DNA of 64,000 nucleotides from an uncultured Lachnospiraceae bacterium. Its GTDB lineage: Bacteria > Bacillota > Clostridia > Lachnospirales > Lachnospiraceae. Location of the stretch: NCBI GenBank assembly GCA_910578335.1, contig CAJTPU010000007.1, positions 79,715-143,714 on the forward strand, read 5' to 3'. Both the position numbers and the translations under genes were made by a program. Positions 8,350-16,406 of this stretch are shown one piece after another (positions within the stretch are counted from its first letter, which is position 1; each line of letters opens with the position of its first letter). Below the pieces are notes generated by a model. It was not told where the DNA came from and made no database searches. It saw nothing but the letters and a program-made list of their open reading frames with translations.

Positions 8350-8565
8350 ATGGAAAAGGTAAAAGAAACAACACAGAAATTATTTTGCGGAGAGATGATT
8401 GTAAACAAGAGGGATTTGTGGTTTTTAGGCGGACTTATGTTTTTGGCAGGTGTGATTTACGGGCTGTTTACAGCGCCCCTCACAAGAGGCGTAAGTATAG
8501 GATGCTGTAACGGGAACAATGAAAATCATTACCATGACGCCGATTTTGAAGAGGAAGAAGCATAA
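8350..8565 (+). CDS. 71-aa single-pass membrane protein in the thrS T-box unit
   Basis: A small protein with a basic N-terminus, one membrane segment (about residues 26-44) and a short tail rich in Gly, Asn, His and acidic residues with adjacent Cys (GCCNGNNENHYHD). AGGAGGAG precedes the ATG. It lies between the T-box terminator and thrS, 29 bp before the thrS start, so it is co-regulated by threonine charging. I do not recognise a family. The His/Cys/Asp tail could bind metal, but that is only a guess from composition. Confidence 0.65.
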   Translation: MEKVKETTQKLFCGEMIVNKRDLWFLGGLMFLAGVIYGLFTAPLTRGVSIGCCNGNNENHYHDADFEEEEA

Positions 8566-8594
8566 AGCCGGAAAATGGAGAAATGGAGGAAATC

Positions 8595-10556
8595 ATGAAG
8601 ATTACATTGAAGGACGGTTCCGTAAAGGAATATGCACAGGCGATGAGCGCGTATGATATTGCGCTTGATATCAGTGAAGGGCTGGCAAGGGCGGCGTGTG
8701 CCGCGGAAATAGACGGCAGGGTGGAGGATTTGCGCACAATTATCGATACGGACTGTACCCTGAATATTTTGACTGCTAACGACAAGGAGGGGCTGCAGGT
8801 GGTGCGCCATACGGCATCCCATGTGCTTGCGGAGGCGGTAAAAAGGCTTTTTCCCGAGGCAAAGCTTGCCATCGGGCCGTCCATTGATACGGGCTATTAT
8901 TATGATTTTGAGCATGAGCCTTTTTCCAGAGAGGACTTGGATAAGCTGGAAGCGGAGATGAAAAAAATCATAAAGGAGGGAAGAAAGCTGGAGAAATTTA
9001 CGCTTCCCAGAGAAGAAGCCATTCAATTTATGGAGGAGAAGAACGAGCCTTATAAGGTGGAACTGATACGTGACTTGCCAAAGGATGCGGTGATTTCTTT
9101 CTACAGTCAGGGAGAATTTGTCGATTTGTGTGCTGGGCCGCATCTGATGAGCACGAAGGGAATCAAGGCGTTCAAGCTGACGTCTTCCTCCGGCGCTTAT
9201 TGGAGGGGGAAGTCGGAAAACCCTATGCTGCAGAGGATTTATGGGACTGCTTTTAACAAGAAAGAGGAGCTGGAGGAGTACCTTGCTTACCTTGCAGATA
9301 TCAAGAACAGGGACCACAACAAGCTTGGGCGCGAAATGGAGCTGTTTACCACGGTGGACGTTATCGGGCAGGGACTGCCGCTTCTGATGCCAAAGGGCGC
9401 CAGGATGATACAGACCATGCAGCGGTGGATTGAGGATGAGGAGGAAAAGAGAGGTTATTTAAGAACCAAAACCCCGCTCATGGCAAAGAGCGATTTGTAT
9501 AAGATTTCCGGACATTGGGACCATTATACGGATGGTATGTTTATATTGGGGGATGAGGAGAAGGACAAGGAGGTATTTGCCCTGCGCCCCATGACCTGCC
9601 CGTTTCAGTACTATGTCTATAAAGCAAGTCAGAAATCCTATAGGGATTTACCCCTGCGCTATGGTGAGACCTCGACGCTGTTCCGCAACGAGGATTCCGG
9701 CGAAATGCACGGGCTTACCCGTGTCCGTCAGTTTACCATATCAGAAGGACACTTGATTGTGAGACCCGACCAGATGGTGCAGGAATTTAAGGACTGTATT
9801 GCTCTTGCGCGGTACTGCCTGAAAACGCTGGGTGTGGAGGAGGATGTGACTTACAGGCTTTCCAAGTGGGACCCGGCAAATCAGGATAAGTATATCGGCG
9901 AGCCCGAGGTCTGGGAGGAGACGGAGGGACACATCAGACAGGTATTGCAGGAGCTTGAGATTCCTTTTTACGAGGCAGTCGGGGAAGCGGCTTTCTACGG
10001 ACCCAAGGTGGACATTCAGGCAAAGAACGTGTACGGCAAGGAAGATACCATGATTACGATTCAGTGGGATGCCCTGCTTGCAGAACAGTTTGATATGTAC
10101 TACATTGACCAAAACGGCGAGAAGCAGCGTCCGTATATTATCCATAGAACCTCCATGGGCTGTTATGAGAGGACGCTGGCATGGCTTGTGGAAAAATATG
10201 CAGGCAAATTCCCTACCTGGCTCTGTCCCGAACAGGTGCGCGTGCTTCCTATTTCCGAGAAGTATGCAGACTATGCGGCAAAGGTAACAAATATTTTGAA
10301 AGAAAACGGTATTCTGGCGACGGTGGATAACCGTTCGGAAAAAATCGGTTACAAAATCAGGGAAACCAGACTGGCAAAAGTACCTTATATGCTCGTGGTC
10401 GGACAGAAGGAGGAGGAAGAAAACCTTGTGGCTGTGAGAAGCCGTTTCCTTGGCGACGAAGGGCAGAAAACGCTGGATGCCTTTATAAAAGATATTCTGG
10501 AGGAAATCCGCACCAAGGCAATCCGCAAGGAAGAAGTGCAGGAAGAGAATAAATAA
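8595..10556 (+). CDS. thrS: Threonyl-tRNA synthetase
   Basis: A 653-residue class II synthetase that charges tRNA-Thr. The ATG at 8595 is chosen because the earlier in-frame ATG (8583) is part of the GGAGGA site. Domains in order: TGS (about 1-60), editing domain with HTASH (His72, His76) and CAGPH (Cys179, His183), catalytic core, and C-terminal anticodon-binding domain (from about 545). The zinc ligands of the core are all present: Cys335 in RPMTCP, His386 in SEGH and His517 in IIHR. Several core motifs are divergent from the common form: TCPFQ in place of NCPGH/NCPFH, TIQWDALLAEQFD in place of the usual TIQLDFQ region and SMGCYERT in place of GSIERF. Expressed under the T-box upstream. Confidence 0.96.
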   Translation: MKITLKDGSVKEYAQAMSAYDIALDISEGLARAACAAEIDGRVEDLRTIIDTDCTLNILTANDKEGLQVVRHTASHVLAEAVKRLFPEAKLAIGPSIDTGYYYDFEHEPFSREDLDKLEAEMKKIIKEGRKLEKFTLPREEAIQFMEEKNEPYKVELIRDLPKDAVISFYSQGEFVDLCAGPHLMSTKGIKAFKLTSSSGAYWRGKSENPMLQRIYGTAFNKKEELEEYLAYLADIKNRDHNKLGREMELFTTVDVIGQGLPLLMPKGARMIQTMQRWIEDEEEKRGYLRTKTPLMAKSDLYKISGHWDHYTDGMFILGDEEKDKEVFALRPMTCPFQYYVYKASQKSYRDLPLRYGETSTLFRNEDSGEMHGLTRVRQFTISEGHLIVRPDQMVQEFKDCIALARYCLKTLGVEEDVTYRLSKWDPANQDKYIGEPEVWEETEGHIRQVLQELEIPFYEAVGEAAFYGPKVDIQAKNVYGKEDTMITIQWDALLAEQFDMYYIDQNGEKQRPYIIHRTSMGCYERTLAWLVEKYAGKFPTWLCPEQVRVLPISEKYADYAAKVTNILKENGILATVDNRSEKIGYKIRETRLAKVPYMLVVGQKEEEENLVAVRSRFLGDEGQKTLDAFIKDILEEIRTKAIRKEEVQEENK

Positions 10557-10625
10557 CTTTAAGGTGAATAAACGCCGCATTTTACAGCCATACTAAGTCT
10601 GACGAATAAAAAAGGAGGACTTACT

Positions 10626-10940
10626 ATGGCTGAATTATGCTGCAGTGTAGAAAATTGTACCTATAACAATCAGTGTTATTGCTGTAAAGGCGATATTTGT
10701 GTCGGCGGGGAACGGGCGCACAAGGACGAAGATACCTGCTGCGAGAGCTTTGTGCAGCGCAGAGAAGGTTCTTATACCAGTTCGCTGGAGCATCCAAGCC
10801 GTATCATCAGCATCGACTGTGAGGCGGCGGACTGCGTCTATAACGAGGACTATAAGTGCACGGCGGAGCATGTGGACATCAAAGGCTGCGGCGCCTGTGA
10901 TTGCCGCGAGACCGCCTGCGGTACTTTTCGAGAGAGATAA
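10626..10940 (+). CDS. DUF1540 domain protein with two Cys-rich repeats
   Basis: A 104-residue cytoplasmic protein made of two Cys-rich DUF1540 units (about residues 4-44 and 60-100). Each has the pattern CxxxxCxYNxxxxC, a short loop, and further Cys residues near its end, 16-17 Cys in all, which suggests metal binding. The family is common in spore-forming and anaerobic Firmicutes and has no established role. AAGGAGG precedes the ATG by a good distance. It probably has its own transcript, as 69 bp separate it from thrS. Confidence 0.85.
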   Translation: MAELCCSVENCTYNNQCYCCKGDICVGGERAHKDEDTCCESFVQRREGSYTSSLEHPSRIISIDCEAADCVYNEDYKCTAEHVDIKGCGACDCRETACGTFRER

Positions 10941-10990
10941 AAACATGCGGTATACAAAAGGATGAAAACAAAGAAAAATGAAATTATCTC

Positions 10991-11020
10991 TTGTTATTGT
11001 ACCCCTCTCTGGCATATAAT
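10991..11020 (+). promoter_or_regulatory. Candidate promoter of the fsa gene
   Basis: TTGTTA at 10991-10996, an 18-bp spacer and a consensus TATAAT at 11015-11020, 48 bp before the ATG. Confidence 0.6.
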
Positions 11021-11068
11021 GAGTTTGGAACTTGTTTCCTAAAATGATATCCAAAGAGGAGAGAACTT

Positions 11069-11722
11069 ATGAGATTTTTCATCGATACGGCAAACATTGA
11101 GGACATTAAGAAGGCAAATGATATGGGGGTTATCTGCGGCGTTACCACCAACCCTTCCCTGATTGCAAAGGAGGGACGTGTATTTGAAGAGGTGATTGCA
11201 GAGATTGCTTCCATCGTGGACGGACCTATCAGCGGAGAGGTAAAGGCGACGACGGTAGATGCGGAAGGCATGATTGCAGAGGGACGCGCCATTGCGAAAA
11301 TCCACCCCAATATGGTAGTCAAAATTCCTATGACGGTAGAAGGCTTAAAGGCGTGCAAGGTGCTGAGCGCAGAAGGGATTAAGACCAATGTTACCCTTAT
11401 TTTTTCCGCAAATCAGGCGCTTCTTGCGGCAAGAGCGGGCGCAACGTACGTTTCCCCGTTCCTTGGCAGGCTGGATGACATCAGCGTGCGCGGTGTGGAT
11501 TTAATCCGTGAAATTTCCGATATCTTTGCAGTGACGGATTTGGATACGCAGATTATTGCGGCAAGCATCCGCAACCCGATTCATGTTACGGATTGTGCGC
11601 TGGCAGGGGCAGATATTGCAACCGTACCCTATAGCGTAATCGTACAGATGACGAAGCATCCGCTGACCGATGCCGGAATCGAAAAATTTCAGGCGGACTA
11701 CAGGGCTGTTTTTGGAGAATAA
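11069..11722 (+). CDS. fsa: Fructose-6-phosphate aldolase / transaldolase-like protein
   Basis: A 217-residue TIM-barrel enzyme of the small transaldolase (FSA/TalC) group, acting in the cytoplasm on fructose 6-phosphate or in transaldolase chemistry of the pentose phosphate pathway. The family start MRFFIDTANI is present, then GVTTNPSL (residues 24-31), the Schiff-base lysine Lys85 in VVKIPMT, and GATYVSPFLGRLDD near residue 130. Length is exactly that of the family. It stands alone between a strong promoter and a terminator. Aldolase versus transaldolase activity cannot be separated reliably by eye. Confidence 0.93.
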   Translation: MRFFIDTANIEDIKKANDMGVICGVTTNPSLIAKEGRVFEEVIAEIASIVDGPISGEVKATTVDAEGMIAEGRAIAKIHPNMVVKIPMTVEGLKACKVLSAEGIKTNVTLIFSANQALLAARAGATYVSPFLGRLDDISVRGVDLIREISDIFAVTDLDTQIIAASIRNPIHVTDCALAGADIATVPYSVIVQMTKHPLTDAGIEKFQADYRAVFGE

Positions 11723-11751
11723 ATAAAGGCAGGTAAATAGCAGGCAAAGCG

Positions 11752-11781
11752 CGGCGGGCATTGGTATGCCCGCCGTATTTT
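11752..11781 (+). terminator. Terminator after fsa
   Basis: A 9-bp GC-rich stem (CGGCGGGCA at 11752-11760 with TGCCCGCCG at 11767-11775), six-base loop, followed by TATTTT. Confidence 0.8.
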
Positions 11782-11871
11782 GACAGCTTTGCGACTTTTA
11801 TGTGGAATTAAGAGAAAAACTATGCTAAGATAAAAAAGTCAGGCAGTGCAGAAACGAGGAAAAACGGCAGA

Positions 11872-12282
11872 ATGGAATTTTTGATAAGGGATTATGATAA
11901 ATATAATGAAAGTGAAATATTGGATTTGTATCAGAGCGTGGGATGGACAAATTATACCGATAGTCCCGATATGTTAAAAAATGCATACGCGCATTCCCTT
12001 AAGGTACTCGCCGCGTATGCAAATGATACATTACTTGGCATTATAAGGGTAGTCGGAGACGGCTATTCCATTGTTTATATTCAGGATATTATTGTCCGGC
12101 AAAAATATCAGCATCAGGGGATAGGTACGGCTTTGCTGCAAGAGATTCTGAAAACGTATGAAGCGGTTTATCAAAAATCCCTGCTTACTGAAAATACGGA
12201 AAAGACAATCCGGTTTTATAAATCGGCAGGGTTTGAAATGGACACGGATATTGACTGCAGGGCATTTATAAAAATGTATTAG
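11872..12282 (+). CDS. GNAT family N-acetyltransferase
   Basis: A 136-residue acetyltransferase that would move an acetyl group from acetyl-CoA to an amine. The acetyl-CoA loop is visible as QKYQHQGIGTALLQE (residues 81-95), preceded by the strand VYIQDIIV, and the C-terminal RFYKSAGFEMD is the usual motif B end. The substrate is unknown. It is monocistronic or lies with the next gene (43 bp apart). Confidence 0.88.
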   Translation: MEFLIRDYDKYNESEILDLYQSVGWTNYTDSPDMLKNAYAHSLKVLAAYANDTLLGIIRVVGDGYSIVYIQDIIVRQKYQHQGIGTALLQEILKTYEAVYQKSLLTENTEKTIRFYKSAGFEMDTDIDCRAFIKMY

Positions 12283-12325
12283 GATTTCTGAATCACAATC
12301 GAATGAATATTAGGAGAAAAGGAAT

Positions 12326-12925
12326 ATGAAGAAGACGTTGTTATTTGTAATTTTACAGCAGTATGCAGATTGGGAAGCCGCTTATATAGCCTCTGCCGTT
12401 TCTATGTTGGGGCAAGGGGAATACGAAATAAAAACCGTATCGCTATCAGAGGATTATGTACAATCCATAGGCGGATTTAAGGTGCTGCCCGACTATGATG
12501 CGGCATCGGTTCCCGATGATTATGAAGCCCTTATTTTAATAGGCGGCATGACATGGAGAAGCGAAAATACACAAAAAATTAGGAAATTGGTGGAGGACTG
12601 CGTTCAAAAAGGAAAGGTTTTGGGCGGTATATGCGATGCTTCTGCTTTTCTGGGAACAGTCGGCGTTTTGAATGATGTCCTGCATACGAGCAACGATTTC
12701 AACGATTTGAAGCAATGGGCAGGTCAGGCATATACAGGCGGGGAAAAATATGTTGCCAGGCAGGCGGTTTGTGATAAAAACGTGATTACGGCTAACGGAA
12801 CGGCACCGTTGGAATTTGCAAAAGAAATTTTGCTTGCTTTACATGTGGCGAGCGAAGAAAAGATTTTAGACTGGTATTATTTTCACAAATTAGGTTTTTA
12901 TACGGCGCCTATGCCCAAAATGTAA
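12326..12925 (+). CDS. DJ-1/PfpI family protein
   Basis: A 199-residue protein of the class I glutamine amidotransferase-like superfamily. The nucleophile elbow is GGICDAS with Cys103, and the acidic partner lies in DWEAAY (Glu17), as in DJ-1/PfpI proteins such as YdeA and YoaZ. A LIGG strand-turn (residues 71-74) precedes it. Members act as proteases, glyoxalases or stress proteins; which applies here cannot be told. AGGAGAAAAGG lies before the ATG. Confidence 0.88.
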   Translation: MKKTLLFVILQQYADWEAAYIASAVSMLGQGEYEIKTVSLSEDYVQSIGGFKVLPDYDAASVPDDYEALILIGGMTWRSENTQKIRKLVEDCVQKGKVLGGICDASAFLGTVGVLNDVLHTSNDFNDLKQWAGQAYTGGEKYVARQAVCDKNVITANGTAPLEFAKEILLALHVASEEKILDWYYFHKLGFYTAPMPKM

Positions 12926-13048
12926 ATTCCCGTCTGGGACCAAAGGGTATCAACATGTAAACATTTTGCTTGTTGCGTGTATTGCTGCTTTTGAAAGAAT
13001 GGTTTGTTTTAGGAAGGAGAGGGCTGAGAAAACAGCGCAGGGTAACGT

Positions 13049-13636
13049 ATGGAAAAGTGTTTGAGAAAAGCAACGGAAAGAGACCGTCATGGTATTGCAT
13101 TATGTATTGCAGAAGGATTTGAGAAGGATTTTTCTGTATTGTCTCCCGACAACAAAAAAATAGCAGCCGCTATAGCTTCCGGTTTGCAGATTGATAAATT
13201 TTATGTACTGGAAATAGAAGGCGGTATTGCAGGCGTAATTGCAATTTCCGATTGCTTTGGCAGAGCGGCAAAAGCGGATAAGCCGGCGCTTAGAAAGCAT
13301 CTTGGTTTCTTAAAGGGGTTACTTGCAGGGATTGTTTTAAAAGAGGAATTTGAGGGGAAGCTTTCCTATCCTGCCACTACGGGATACATAGAATTCGTTA
13401 CCGTTCGAAAACCCTACAGGGGAGATGGGGCGGCGGCTTATATGTTAAAAGAAAGCATTGGGTTAAGCATTTATGATGAGTTTGTCCTTGATGTTACCGA
13501 TATTAACACAGAAGCCATTCGCTGTTATACCCGCGCCGGTTTTCGGGAATTTAAACGAGTACCGGAGAAACATGCAAAGCAAAAAGGATTTGAAGCTAAA
13601 ATTTATATGCGCTATGGGAAAGAAGCCTCCGTATAA
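13049..13636 (+). CDS. GNAT family N-acetyltransferase
   Basis: A 195-residue acetyltransferase. The strand YIEFVTVRKPYRGDGAA (about residues 112-128) holds the acetyl-CoA binding loop in a variant form (RGDGAA for RGxGxG/A), and NTEAIRCYTRAGFREFKRVP (about 154-173) is the C-terminal motif. The N-terminal half (RDRHGIALCIAEGF) is the usual variable substrate region. The ribosome binding site is weak (CAGGG, seven bases upstream). Substrate unknown. Confidence 0.85.
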   Translation: MEKCLRKATERDRHGIALCIAEGFEKDFSVLSPDNKKIAAAIASGLQIDKFYVLEIEGGIAGVIAISDCFGRAAKADKPALRKHLGFLKGLLAGIVLKEEFEGKLSYPATTGYIEFVTVRKPYRGDGAAAYMLKESIGLSIYDEFVLDVTDINTEAIRCYTRAGFREFKRVPEKHAKQKGFEAKIYMRYGKEASV

Positions 13637-13725
13637 AGAGGGCTGTGTTTTGTGGAATTTGAAATAGTATTTTCAGGCTTAGGGTTTCAAAAGCCCTAAT
13701 CTTATTTGAGAATAAGGAGAAAGAC

Positions 13726-13836
13726 ATGAAATTGATTATACAGCCTACGGCTAACGTGTGGACAGGCGTGTATTGCCATGATTGCGGGAGAGTACACGCA
13801 TGGAAGAATCACATCTTTTTTAGAGATATATGCTGA
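13726..13836 (+). CDS. Short 36-aa Cys-pair protein, possibly a truncated zinc ribbon
   Basis: A 36-codon frame with AAGGAG upstream. The peptide contains VYCHDCGRVHAW, a single CxxC followed by a His, and ends in ...RDIC right where a zinc ribbon would be expected to supply its second Cys pair. It could be a genuine small protein or a longer zinc-ribbon protein cut by a stop codon. A short hairpin (TTAGGG with CCCTAA, near 13678-13701) lies just ahead of it. Confidence 0.4.
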   Translation: MKLIIQPTANVWTGVYCHDCGRVHAWKNHIFFRDIC

Positions 13837-13872
13837 CTAGAGGTGTTTCGTCCATAAAACAGGAGGGACTTT

Positions 13873-14943
13873 ATGAGGATACGATTCAATCGAAGCAACA
13901 AGGCGAAGTGTCTTTTTATGATAATAACGGCGGCAGCTTTGACGTGTTCCGGCTGCGGAAACCGGGGCAATGTTTCTGCGGTGGCAGAAGGAATGCAGTA
14001 TATTGCGTCCATGGACTATAGTGCGGCGCTGGATTCTTTTGCCGCAGCGGAAGAAAACGGAGAGGACGACAGGCTGATTGCGCGGGGCAGGGGGATTGCC
14101 TGCATCGGTATGACCGACTACGAGGGGGCGGTAGAAAACCTGCTGATATGCCTTTCACTGAGCGACGGCATGATAACGGAGATGGATTATGATGTCAACT
14201 ATTATCTGGCGGCTGCGTATCAGAAGCTGGGACGGTTTCAGGAAGCAGAAGCGGTGTATGATGCTATTTTGGCGCTGAAGCCGGGGGAGGCGGATGCCTA
14301 TTATCTGCGCGGCAACGCCCGTCTTTCACAGGGGCAGTTTCAGGCGGCAAAGGAGGATTTTGATGCGGCAATAAAATTGAATCCTTCGGATTTTTCCCGC
14401 CTGATACAAGTATACGAAGTGCTTGCGGCAAATGGCTACAGGGAGCCGGGACGTGAATATCTGGAGACGGCGCTGGCTGAGCGTTCGGCAAAAATGGGTG
14501 CATTTGACAAGGGATGCATCAACTATTACCTTGGAAATTATGAGCAGGCGCAGGTGCTTTTGGAAGAAGCAAAGAGCAGCGGCACAGCAGATGCCTATTT
14601 GTATCTCGGCATGTCCTACGAGGCAACGGGGGATTATAATTATGCGATTACCAATGTGTACACCGGATATTTGAATAAAAATGAAGGCAACGCGGAAATT
14701 TATAACCAGCTTGGTCTCTGCTACATGAAACAGGGTGACTATGCGCTGGCGCTTGAAGCCTTCCAGAATGCCATGCAGATTCCGGACAACGGCATGATAC
14801 AAACCCTGCAGTTTAACGAAATTATAGCGTACGAGCATCTTGGCGAATATACGCAGGCGGCGGTACTTTTGGACAATTATTTAAAAATCTACCCCGACGA
14901 TGCAGTGGCGCAGCGGGAATATATTTTCCTTTCCACGCGGTAA
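13873..14943 (+). CDS. TPR-repeat lipoprotein
   Basis: A 356-residue exported protein. The N-terminus has a basic start, a hydrophobic stretch and a lipobox-like CSGC (Cys28), so it is probably lipid-anchored on the outer face of the membrane. From about residue 38 to the end it is built of tetratricopeptide repeats, for example YDAILALKPGEADAYYLRGN, LGNYEQAQVLLEEA and MKQGDYALALEAFQNA, at least seven units. TPR proteins act as interaction scaffolds; the partner is unknown. AGGAGG precedes the ATG. It is followed by the eroded DUF3791 locus. Confidence 0.85.
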   Translation: MRIRFNRSNKAKCLFMIITAAALTCSGCGNRGNVSAVAEGMQYIASMDYSAALDSFAAAEENGEDDRLIARGRGIACIGMTDYEGAVENLLICLSLSDGMITEMDYDVNYYLAAAYQKLGRFQEAEAVYDAILALKPGEADAYYLRGNARLSQGQFQAAKEDFDAAIKLNPSDFSRLIQVYEVLAANGYREPGREYLETALAERSAKMGAFDKGCINYYLGNYEQAQVLLEEAKSSGTADAYLYLGMSYEATGDYNYAITNVYTGYLNKNEGNAEIYNQLGLCYMKQGDYALALEAFQNAMQIPDNGMIQTLQFNEIIAYEHLGEYTQAAVLLDNYLKIYPDDAVAQREYIFLSTR

Positions 14944-15000
14944 CTGCCGGTCTGCATAGAAAGCTGATTTTACAGGACGAAGTGAAAGGAAATTACCTTA

Positions 15001-15138
15001 TGGATGCAATTCACAATGACAAAGAATTGGAGTTTGCTATTTTTTGTATAGAAAATATTGCGATTGCTTTAGGAAAGGAAGCAGAAGCGGTATATGACAC
15101 CGCTTTTGGAGCAGGCACAAAAATGGTGTAAAAAGTAT
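15001..15138 (+). pseudogene. Truncated DUF3791 protein (first copy)
   Basis: The 45-codon frame begins ATG GAT at 15001 and ends at TAA. Its first part, ELEFAIFCIENIAIALGKEA, is the typical beginning of DUF3791 proteins, which are normally about 70 residues and continue after the AVYD segment. Here the sequence after TAFGAGTKMV stops. It stands upstream of a methyltransferase and of a second DUF3791 gene (15940). In other genomes DUF3791 genes flank a DUF3990 gene; no DUF3990 gene was found here. Family names are from memory. Confidence 0.5.
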
Positions 15139-15249
15139 ACAGGAAAAGGAAAAGCAGCATGGCTTTCCATATACGCATTGGATGAGCAGGCTTTTGAGGA
15201 GTGCAAAGTGCATTGGAGTGTAGCTGCAATTAGGAGGGGAGAGAATAAG
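15094..15249 (+). pseudogene. Unassigned coding fragment ahead of the methyltransferase
   Basis: The methyltransferase frame stays open for 52 codons upstream of its own ribosome binding site and translates to a protein-like sequence (LLEQAQKWCKKYTGKGKAAW, then a stretch ending HWSVAAIRRGE). It overlaps the end of the truncated DUF3791 frame in another frame. The composition looks like real protein, so it is probably a piece of a different, lost gene joined here by deletion. I do not recognise it, and a random open frame cannot be excluded. Confidence 0.3.
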
Positions 15250-15867
15250 ATGCTTAATAGCAAAGGGTTTGATTTGTGGGCGGACGGATATGACAAAAGC
15301 GTGGGTATGTCGGACGAGGGTGGCACCTATCCGTTTGCAGGATATAAGCAGATATTAAATGTAATTTACAATAGAGTGCTGACAAGTAAAAGTAATACTG
15401 TTCTAGATATTGGATTTGGTACTGCTGCCCTGACTACTAAACTGTATGAGCGAGGCTGTCATATTTGGGGACAGGATTTCTCTGAAAGAATGATTGAGCT
15501 GGCAAAGAAAAAGATGCCGAAGGCAGAGTTGTTTCAGGGAGATTTTTCAAATGGACTTGTGGATGAATTAGAACATAACAGATATGATGTAATTATAGCT
15601 ACTTATTCTCTGCATCATCTGTCAGATGAGCAAAAGATTCACTTTATCAAAAAAATTCTGCCCTTATTACACGATGGGGGATGTCTGTATATTGGAGACG
15701 TAATGTTTGAAACGCGTACAGAGCTGGAGCGGCAAAAAGCATTGATAGGCGAGGAATGGGATGATGAGGAATTCTATTTTGCAGTAGATGAATTGACGGA
15801 ATTTATCCCACAGGCGAAATGTGAAAAGTTTTCATTCTGCGCCGGGTTGTTGTCGATAAAAGGATGA
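15250..15867 (+). CDS. Class I SAM-dependent methyltransferase
   Basis: A 205-residue soluble methyltransferase. The start at ATG 15250 is chosen because GGAGGGGAG lies upstream and because MLNSKGFDLWADGYD is a typical N-terminus. SAM motif I is VLDIGFGTAAL (about residues 53-63), then an acidic residue after the next strand (WGQDFS), then DVIIATYSLHHL (motif IV, about 117-128) and GGCLYIGDVMFE. Substrate unknown. It lies between two DUF3791 pieces and an apparently unrelated fragment, so its place looks like an insertion or deletion junction. Confidence 0.88.
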   Translation: MLNSKGFDLWADGYDKSVGMSDEGGTYPFAGYKQILNVIYNRVLTSKSNTVLDIGFGTAALTTKLYERGCHIWGQDFSERMIELAKKKMPKAELFQGDFSNGLVDELEHNRYDVIIATYSLHHLSDEQKIHFIKKILPLLHDGGCLYIGDVMFETRTELERQKALIGEEWDDEEFYFAVDELTEFIPQAKCEKFSFCAGLLSIKG

Positions 15868-15939
15868 TTGTATCTGCGACACGCTTTTCCCGCTCTTTGA
15901 AAAATATAGGTGGCTTGTTAGGGCGGGCTATGATAACAT

Positions 15940-16170
15940 TTGAACGCAAACGCAACGCTGCTGCAGATGAAATATGCCCGTGTGGTGGGTTTGTTTGCAC
16001 AAAAGGCAGAAATCACCTTAAGCGATGCGCTTACCTTTTTCTATCATTCAGATTTATACCGGCTGGTAAAAAACGGCGTGTCGGACATGCACTGTATGAG
16101 TGATATGTATCTTGCAGAGGAACTGCAGGAAGAATATAACGAGAAGAAAAAGAGCGAGGGTGGGCGATAA
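15940..16170 (+). CDS. DUF3791 protein (second copy)
   Basis: A 76-residue frame beginning with TTG 15940; two stop codons lie just upstream in frame and no good ribosome binding site is seen. The sequence LLQMKYARVVGLFAQKAEIT, then FFYHSDLYRLV and HCMSDMYLAEEL, fits the full length of the second type of DUF3791 protein that usually accompanies DUF3990. Expression is doubtful because of the weak start. Function unknown; in other genomes the cassette has been considered toxin-antitoxin-like, which I recall but cannot verify here. Confidence 0.55.
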   Translation: MNANATLLQMKYARVVGLFAQKAEITLSDALTFFYHSDLYRLVKNGVSDMHCMSDMYLAEELQEEYNEKKKSEGGR

Positions 16171-16225
16171 AAAATAAAGCTTCCCCCAAAAGCGTTTTTG
16201 TGAAAAACGAAATTGTATTAAAAAA

Positions 16226-16257
16226 GTGCCTAAAATTCAAATCAGAATTTTAGGCAC
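16226..16257 (-). terminator. Strong hairpin with T tract on the minus strand
   Basis: A perfect 13-bp stem (GTGCCTAAAATTC at 16226-16238, loop AAATCA, complement at 16245-16257). On the minus strand it is followed by TTTTTTAATACAAT, on the plus strand by no T run. No minus-strand gene lies upstream of it, so its role is unclear; it may be a leftover or serve an unannotated antisense RNA. Confidence 0.5.
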
Positions 16258-16406
16258 AACTTGTATATACACTATATCACACTCTAAAATAAAAGTCTAG
16301 TAATATTTTATTTTTTTCTGTATACTCGAATGAGCGTTATATGCGGAGCTAATATCCTTAACATTTACTTTAACCGCAACACCCCACCACAAGGAGGTTT
16401 CACCCT

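Noticed and set aside
9741..10580. 279-codon minus-strand frame opposite thrS
   Set aside because: It lies entirely antisense to a well-conserved enzyme and its translation has no protein-family features.
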